This document shows, in pieces, positions 59,007 through 64,000 of a DNA stretch of 64,000 nt (position 1 is the stretch's first letter; each line of letters opens with the position of its first letter). The position numbers were made by a program, and so were the translations under genes. Source of the stretch: Rosenbergiella epipactidis (lineage in GTDB: Bacteria > Pseudomonadota > Gammaproteobacteria > Enterobacterales > Enterobacteriaceae); the NCBI RefSeq assembly GCF_018494055.1, contig NZ_JABBFQ010000003.1:248001-312000 (forward strand), in the 5' to 3' direction. The notes beneath the pieces are model-generated. The model did not search any database and was not told where the DNA came from. It saw nothing but the letters and a program-made list of their open reading frames with translations.

Positions 59007-60987
59007 TTGGTCTGCCTTTAATGCGTTTGCGTATCCAGAATCGACCGGGATGCAACGCATTTAAGGTGGATAAATCAAGTGGCAGCGCTTCGCCTGCGAG
59101 TTGCGAGGCGAGTATTTCCGCCGCTAATGGCGCACTGCACAGGCCCCGCGATCCCAACCCCCCCAGTATTGAGAGACCTGAATGGTAACTCTCCACTATC
59201 TGTTCTTTTGGCCTAGCAGGCTGCTCTACGAATTGTTGATAATCGCTTAATACGCCGACCATCGGAAGATGATCGCGTATCGCACAGCGCACGGCGACGC
59301 GAGCATGATCACCCATTACCAGCGATGATGCCCAAGTGCTCTGGGGCAGGCACTGTGTTAAGCGTTGTTTATTGGTCCGTTGTTCATCGGCAGAATAATC
59401 ACAATCTATCTCCCCTCGGCGATAGCTGGCGCCAATACAATGACTTTGGTAAGTCGCGCTTAAAGGGGTTAAGTACCCCTCGTAGCAAAGTACCGTAGCA
59501 AGCTGGCTTAAGGGCTGTTGCTTATCGACATGACTCACTTGCCCGGCAACCGGATATACAGGTAAGGCTTCAGTCTGCGTGAAGCGGTTTAACTGATGGC
59601 CATTGGCCAAGACCACTTGCGAATGCTGGGCATGGCCACCTTGGGCAAAATCGAGTTGCCAGTCGCCGTTAGGCTGCTGGTGGAGGTTTTCGACGCCGCA
59701 TCCCCAATGACACACCACGCCTTGCGTGCTTAGCCAATCAAAAATTTTCGCAGTCAATTCGGCGGGTGATAGCCACCCCCCCTCTGGATAGAAAATACCA
59801 CTATGTTCGATGGCTAATCCGGCGAGGTCACTCGCCTCGTTAGCACTGACGAATGTTGCTAACGAGGCCGGTAATGAGAGCGCCGCGAGTTGGTCAATTT
59901 TTTTTCGACTCTTGTCATCCCACCCTAGTTGTAATACGCCACACCATTGATGTTCGAAAGAAAAGGGTAGGGCTTGATAGAATCGTTTGGCAAACGTAAA
60001 TGCCGCGCTAAAGAAGGTCGCAAGGTGCGGATCTTGTGCGTGCAACAGCGGATACACTGCACCTTGCCGGTTTCCCGAGGCATTTTCAGCGGGTTTGGCA
60101 TCGGCACAATAATGCGTCACCTGCCAACCGCGTCGTACCAACGCGAGGCAAAGACAGGCGCTGGCAATTCCGCCGCCTACAATAGCGATCTCTTTTTTAT
60201 TTGCGGCGGGGCGAGGATACCAAGGGGTAGGATGTTGGTAATCAGGCGGAGTCGCTAATTGTCCAATTAGCATTTCGCGTTTATGGGCAAAGCCTTTATG
60301 GCGCGTCACGCTAAAGCCCGCTTGCTCCAGCCCGCGCCGTACAAAGCCTGCTGCGGTGAAGGTTGCAAAGGTGCCTGTTTTCTTTACTGTGGTCGCTAAT
60401 GTCGCGAACAGTTGATGGGTCCACATATCAGGATTTTTGGACGGTGCGAAGCCATCTAAAAACCATGCATCAACCTTTTGAACTAAATTGGCTTTTAGAT
60501 CCTCTAACATGTCGTTGATATCGCCGAACCACAGGTCGAGAGTAATCTGTCCTTGCGCCAAAATGAGGCGATGGCAGCCGGGCAGGGCGTCGGGCCATTG
60601 TTGACGGAGTGCCTGTGAGAAGGTTGCCAACTCAGGCCAATGCGCATGAGCGAGTTCTAGGTCTGCCAGTGTTAATGGGTACTTTTCGCAACTAATAAAG
60701 TGTAATCGCGGTAATTTTAAGGTGCTATTCTGACGACCTAACTGCTGATAGCTTTGCCATAATGTCAAAAAATTCAAGCCTGTTCCAAAACCGGTCTCTG
60801 CAAGGGTAAAGGTATCCAGTTGCGAATCGAGTAGGCGAGTGGAGAGATGATTACCCTCTAAAAAGACGTAACGTGTTTCTTCTAACCCGTTGTCGTTAGA
60901 AAAATAGACGTCATCGAAAAATTGCGAAACAGGTGTACCTTGTTCGTTCCAAACGAGGTCTGCATGGTTAATAGTGGCTGATTTCAC
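58999..60987 (-). CDS. mnmC: bifunctional tRNA mnm5s2U34 methyltransferase/FAD oxidoreductase MnmC
   Basis: Completes the wobble-uridine modification mnm5s2U: the C-terminal FAD domain removes carboxymethyl and the N-terminal domain methylates. N-terminal SAM region AETGFGTGLNFLTLW with KVDAWFLDGFAPSKNPDMW; C-terminal FAD region EIAIVGGGIASACLCLALVRRGW, with GSRGLCSAPLAAEILA near the end. The frame is open to 61107, but homology with E. coli begins about codon 41, where a GTG at 60987 gives 662 aa (E. coli 668). The Shine-Dalgarno there is weak. Divergent from fabB. Confidence 0.95.
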   Translation of the reverse strand: MKSATINHADLVWNEQGTPVSQFFDDVYFSNDNGLEETRYVFLEGNHLSTRLLDSQLDTFTLAETGFGTGLNFLTLWQSYQQLGRQNSTLKLPRLHFISCEKYPLTLADLELAHAHWPELATFSQALRQQWPDALPGCHRLILAQGQITLDLWFGDINDMLEDLKANLVQKVDAWFLDGFAPSKNPDMWTHQLFATLATTVKKTGTFATFTAAGFVRRGLEQAGFSVTRHKGFAHKREMLIGQLATPPDYQHPTPWYPRPAANKKEIAIVGGGIASACLCLALVRRGWQVTHYCADAKPAENASGNRQGAVYPLLHAQDPHLATFFSAAFTFAKRFYQALPFSFEHQWCGVLQLGWDDKSRKKIDQLAALSLPASLATFVSANEASDLAGLAIEHSGIFYPEGGWLSPAELTAKIFDWLSTQGVVCHWGCGVENLHQQPNGDWQLDFAQGGHAQHSQVVLANGHQLNRFTQTEALPVYPVAGQVSHVDKQQPLSQLATVLCYEGYLTPLSATYQSHCIGASYRRGEIDCDYSADEQRTNKQRLTQCLPQSTWASSLVMGDHARVAVRCAIRDHLPMVGVLSDYQQFVEQPARPKEQIVESYHSGLSILGGLGSRGLCSAPLAAEILASQLAGEALPLDLSTLNALHPGRFWIRKRIKGRPIS

Positions 60988-61080
60988 GGCGAGGGCTCTT
61001 TGCGGAAGACTTGTGAATAGTCTAGCGATATCACAATTTATAGGCAAATTTACAAAGAGTTTGAGTATAGGGGGTTGTTC

Positions 61081-61098
61081 GGCGTACAACTGTACGCT
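61081..61098. promoter_or_regulatory. FabR operator upstream of fabB
   Basis: GCGTACA-AC-TGTACGC is a perfect 7+7 inverted repeat matching the FabR recognition pattern (AGCGTACA-N2-TGTTCGCT type) 43 bp before the fabB start. FabR tunes unsaturated fatty-acid synthesis according to the acyl pool, so the same control is predicted here. Confidence 0.8.
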
Positions 61099-61140
61099 AA
61101 AGTGCACCCCATAAGATGATAGTTGTTATGAGGAATGTGA

Positions 61141-62361
61141 ATGAAACGTGCAGTGATCACTGGCTTGGGGATTGTTTCCAGCATTGGTAATAATCAGCAG
61201 GAAGTGTTGGCTTCTCTTCGTGAGGGGCGTTCAGGAATCACTTTTTCCGATGAAATGAAAGATGCAGGCATGCGCAGCCACGTCTGGGGTAACGTTAAAA
61301 TGGATACCACAGGCTTAATTGATCGCAAAGTTGTGCGTTTTATGAGCGATGCATCAATCTATGCTTATCTGTCTATGGCAGAAGCGGTAAAAGATTCGAA
61401 GCTGACCGAAGAGCAATATCAAAATAATCCACGTGTGGGATTAATTGCGGGTTCAGGCGGCGGTTCTCCGCGCTTCCAAGTTTTTGGTGCTGACGCCATG
61501 CGTAGCCCACGTGGTTTGAAAGCGGTTGGCCCTTATGTCGTGACTAAAGCGATGGCTTCAGGTGTTTCTGCCTGCTTAGCGACGCCGTTTAAAATTCACG
61601 GTGTGAACTATTCCATTAGTTCTGCGTGCGCGACCTCTGCACACTGTATTGGTAATGCAGTGGAACAAATCCAACTGGGTAAACAAGATATTGTTTTCGC
61701 TGGTGGTGGTGAAGAGCTGTGCTGGGAACTGGCTTGCGAGTTCGATGCAATGGGTGCGTTATCAACTAAATATAACGACACACCAGAGAAAGCTTCCCGT
61801 ACTTACGATTCAGAGCGCGATGGCTTTGTTATTGCAGGCGGCGGCGGTATGGTCGTGGTCGAAGAGCTTGAACATGCGTTAGCACGCGGTGCGCATATCT
61901 ATGCGGAAATCGTTGGCTACGGCGCAACCTCTGATGGTGCCGACATGGTTGCCCCTTCAGGTGAAGGTGCAGCACGTTGTATGAAGATGGCGATGGAAGG
62001 TCTGGACACGCCGATCGATTACCTGAATACTCACGGCACCTCGACTCCAGTCGGTGATGTGAAAGAATTAGGCGCTATCCGTGAAGTCTTTGGTGACAAT
62101 ACACCAGCCCTTTCTGCAACGAAAGCGATGACAGGTCACTCCTTGGGGGCTGCAGGCGTTCAAGAAGCGATCTATACCCTACTGATGTTGGAGCACGGTT
62201 TTATTGCACCAAGCATTAACATCGAACAAGCAGATGCAGCAGCAGAAGGGATGAACATTATCACTCAACCGACCGAGCGCGCACTGACGACCGTTATGTC
62301 AAACAGCTTTGGCTTCGGCGGGACCAACGCGACATTGACGATGCGTAAATTTACGTCATAA
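61141..62361 (+). CDS. fabB: 3-oxoacyl-ACP synthase I
   Basis: Condensing enzyme needed for unsaturated fatty-acid synthesis. 406 aa, with the nucleophile cysteine in [17 protein letters not shown] (Cys163) and catalytic histidines in [11 protein letters not shown] (His298) and [12 protein letters not shown] (His333). The C-terminal [14 protein letters not shown] is intact. ATG at 61141 with GAGGAA upstream. Terminator follows. Confidence 0.98.
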   Translation: MKRAVITGLGIVSSIGNNQQEVLASLREGRSGITFSDEMKDAGMRSHVWGNVKMDTTGLIDRKVVRFMSDASIYAYLSMAEAVKDSKLTEEQYQNNPRVGLIAGSGGGSPRFQVFGADAMRSPRGLKAVGPYVVTKAMASGVSACLATPFKIHGVNYSISSACATSAHCIGNAVEQIQLGKQDIVFAGGGEELCWELACEFDAMGALSTKYNDTPEKASRTYDSERDGFVIAGGGGMVVVEELEHALARGAHIYAEIVGYGATSDGADMVAPSGEGAARCMKMAMEGLDTPIDYLNTHGTSTPVGDVKELGAIREVFGDNTPALSATKAMTGHSLGAAGVQEAIYTLLMLEHGFIAPSINIEQADAAAEGMNIITQPTERALTTVMSNSFGFGGTNATLTMRKFTS

Positions 62362-62376
62362 TCAATTTATCGTTGA

Positions 62377-62404
62377 AAAAACGGCAGCTTAGGCTGCCGT
62401 TTTT
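62377..62404 (+). terminator. rho-independent terminator of fabB
   Basis: AAAACGGCAGC, loop TTAG, GCTGCCGTTTT, 16 bp after the stop. Confidence 0.93.
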
Positions 62405-62450
62405 ATTGGCTTAAATAAAATTCCCCCGTAGTTAAAAAGGAGTCATAGTG

Positions 62451-63644
62451 ATGACAGAGGACAAGAGCCGTCCTGAAGAGCGTTCTGTAAAACCGGTAGC
62501 GGTAACCTCTTTTGCTGTATTTCTAACCTATCTCACTGCGGGTATCGCATTACCGGTTATCCCTTTATTCGTTCATGATGGTCTTGGAATGAATAATGTG
62601 ATGGTTGGTATCGCGGTAGGTATTCAATTCTTCGCGACATTGGCTAATCGAGGGTTTGCCGGGAAAAAAGCTGATCAGCAAGGGGCTAAGCAGACTACCC
62701 GACTCGGCATGGGGTTGATTGCCTTGGTGGGCGTGGCGTATTTGCTGTCCGTTTTTGCTAGCCACTCTGTGTGGCTGCAATTTAGTCTACTGCTGTTAGG
62801 ACGTATTTTACTGGGCTTAGGCGAAAGCTTTTTACTGACAGGGAACCTGACTTGGGGACTTGGCCTTATTGGGCAGCCACGCTCGGGGATTGTCATGTCT
62901 TGGAACGGTATGGCTATCTACGGCTCGCTCGCAGCAGGTGCGCCAATTGGGCTCTATCTCTATCATCATTTCGATTTTCTTGGGGTGAGTCTCGCGTGTA
63001 TAGCCTGTCCAATTGTCGCGCTATTGTGTAATGCCAAAATCCCTGCGGTGCCGGTAAGTGGCGGCGATCGTCCGGGCTTTACCACAGTGTTGAAACAGAT
63101 TTTGACGCCCGGTGCCGTATTAGCGCTTCAGGGAGTGGGATTTGCAGTGATTGGTGCATTTATCTCCCTCTATTTCGCTGCGGAACATTGGGGAAATGCG
63201 GGCTATACCTTAACTATTTTTGGGCTGGCTTACGTTTTAATCCGTGTCTTCTTTGGCGGAATTCCGGATAAAATGGGCGGTATCAAAGTCACCATTATCT
63301 CGCTAGGGGTAGAAATGGCTGGCTTATTACTGCTCTGCTTTAGCCAGCAGGCATGGCATGCTTTAGTGGGGGCAGCGTTAACGGGAGCCGGGTGCTCATT
63401 AGTCTTCCCAGCTATGGGTGTCGAAATCATGAAGCGGGTAGACGCACAGGTGCGCGGCACCGCGCTAGGGTGTTTCTCTGCCTTTCAAGATGTTGCCTAT
63501 GGGGCCACGGGGCCTTTGGCAGGGTTTTTAGCAAATAGCGCAGGCTACGGCGCTGTCTACCTAGCCGGCGCTTGTTGCGCGTTGATTGGGGTAATCGTCA
63601 GTCTAACGATGTTGCGCTCTGCAACACCTCGTTCAACAGCGTAA
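62451..63644 (+). CDS. yfcJ: MFS transporter YfcJ
   Basis: 397-aa, 12-helix major facilitator protein. FAVFLTYLTAGIALPVIPLFVHDGLG and VMSWNGMAIYGSLAAGAPIGL, with ALTGAGCSLVFPAMGVEIMKRV near the C-terminus, match E. coli YfcJ, which also lies next to fabB. YfcJ-like proteins are annotated as arabinose or drug exporters; the substrate is unproven. A GTG at 62448 precedes the ATG at 62451, both within reach of AAGGAG. Confidence 0.92.
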   Translation: MTEDKSRPEERSVKPVAVTSFAVFLTYLTAGIALPVIPLFVHDGLGMNNVMVGIAVGIQFFATLANRGFAGKKADQQGAKQTTRLGMGLIALVGVAYLLSVFASHSVWLQFSLLLLGRILLGLGESFLLTGNLTWGLGLIGQPRSGIVMSWNGMAIYGSLAAGAPIGLYLYHHFDFLGVSLACIACPIVALLCNAKIPAVPVSGGDRPGFTTVLKQILTPGAVLALQGVGFAVIGAFISLYFAAEHWGNAGYTLTIFGLAYVLIRVFFGGIPDKMGGIKVTIISLGVEMAGLLLLCFSQQAWHALVGAALTGAGCSLVFPAMGVEIMKRVDAQVRGTALGCFSAFQDVAYGATGPLAGFLANSAGYGAVYLAGACCALIGVIVSLTMLRSATPRSTA

Positions 63645-63659
63645 CCGCTTGAAAAAAGT

Positions 63660-63989
63660 TTAATCGTATAACCACCGTCCGGCTTTCGCTGATTCGATCA
63701 GCATGCGCAGAGTGAAGTCAGGCACTGGTATCGGAGCTCTTTTTTTGAAAGGGTTCAACAAGAAAGGTTCATAAGGATAATAAGTTTGAAGTTTAAAATT
63801 ACCCCGTGTGACATCAAACTTATCAAAAAAGTTATTCATCAGATCTTCGACTTCAAGCTCGTCAATACTGAGATCTGTATCTAAATCAGTGTCAGGTGTT
63901 AGCTCAACTTTCTTTAAGTTGAATAGATAAGTGCCAGCATAAGGGCGCACAAGTTCATAGATTCTTTGCTCAATACTTTCTTCTACCAT
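63660..63989 (-). CDS. DUF1493 family (acyl-carrier-like) protein
   Basis: 109-aa cytoplasmic protein with the DUF1493 core LTPDTDLDTDLSIDELEVEDLMNNFFDKFDV. The DxDLSIDELE stretch resembles the helix II region of acyl carrier proteins, but no phosphopantetheine DSL serine motif is clear. Such proteins often occur in pairs in enterobacterial islands; only one is visible before the window ends. Function unknown. Convergent with yfcJ without a terminator between them. Confidence 0.82.
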   Translation of the reverse strand: MVEESIEQRIYELVRPYAGTYLFNLKKVELTPDTDLDTDLSIDELEVEDLMNNFFDKFDVTRGNFKLQTYYPYEPFLLNPFKKRAPIPVPDFTLRMLIESAKAGRWLYD

Positions 63990-64000
63990 ACTTTATCGCT

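Overview
The window is chromosomal DNA from a member of the Enterobacterales, probably Erwiniaceae-like (Rosenbergiella, Tatumella, Pantoea or Erwinia relatives); the genus is inference. Protein sequences are close to Escherichia coli throughout. The backbone also follows the E. coli order of the ptsHI to fabB region: ptsI-ptsH-cysK-cysZ / zipA-ligA / yfeH-yfeR / tRNA-Lys-Val / gltX / yfeC / tRNA-Ala x2 / nupC-mntH / glk-ypdK / argW / mlaA / sixA-smrB-prmB-aroC-mepA-yfcA-epmC-yfcL-mnmC-fabB-yfcJ. Accessory blocks are inserted into this backbone. No CRISPR array, rRNA operon, intact insertion sequence or intact prophage was found.

1-14 kb: sugar phosphotransferase (ptsI is cut by the window edge), cysteine synthesis, division and replication genes, then a three-gene EmrAB-type efflux operon with its own outer-membrane channel, and yfeH/yfeR. 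Beside the Lys/Val tRNA operon lies a partial duplication of the tRNA-Lys 3' end plus terminator, resembling the rtT repeats of E. coli tyrT.

14-31 kb: gltX, two tRNA-Ala genes (one with an altered acceptor pair), transporters, mntH with a clear MntR box, glk, the tiny membrane protein YpdK, a universal stress protein, two envelope proteins of unknown function, a short-Q-loop bd oxidase operon (cioAB plus a DUF2474 subunit) behind a perfect FNR box, and a few oxidoreductases and acetyltransferases.

31-45 kb is the accessory core. It holds several small proteins, tRNA-Arg (argW) followed by degraded phage sequence and an AT-rich two-gene cassette of unknown function, then pgaABCD (PNAG exopolysaccharide). 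Directly downstream come yfiR-yfiN-yfiB (a diguanylate cyclase controlled from the periplasm), a VOC-family protein, and a blue-light BLUF-EAL protein. PgaC/PgaD are known to need c-di-GMP, so this looks like a biofilm module carrying both its effector and its signal inputs.

45-64 kb: a complete cytochrome c maturation operon ccmABCDEFGHI (ccmH and ccmI separate, unlike E. coli), mlaA, then the conserved sixA to fabB block. The fadL/yfcZ/fadIJ genes that E. coli has between mlaA and sixA are absent here. A clear FabR operator precedes fabB.

For many genes the longest reading frame begins upstream of the likely start. Starts were moved to the codon with the best Shine-Dalgarno and family-length agreement, as stated per gene.
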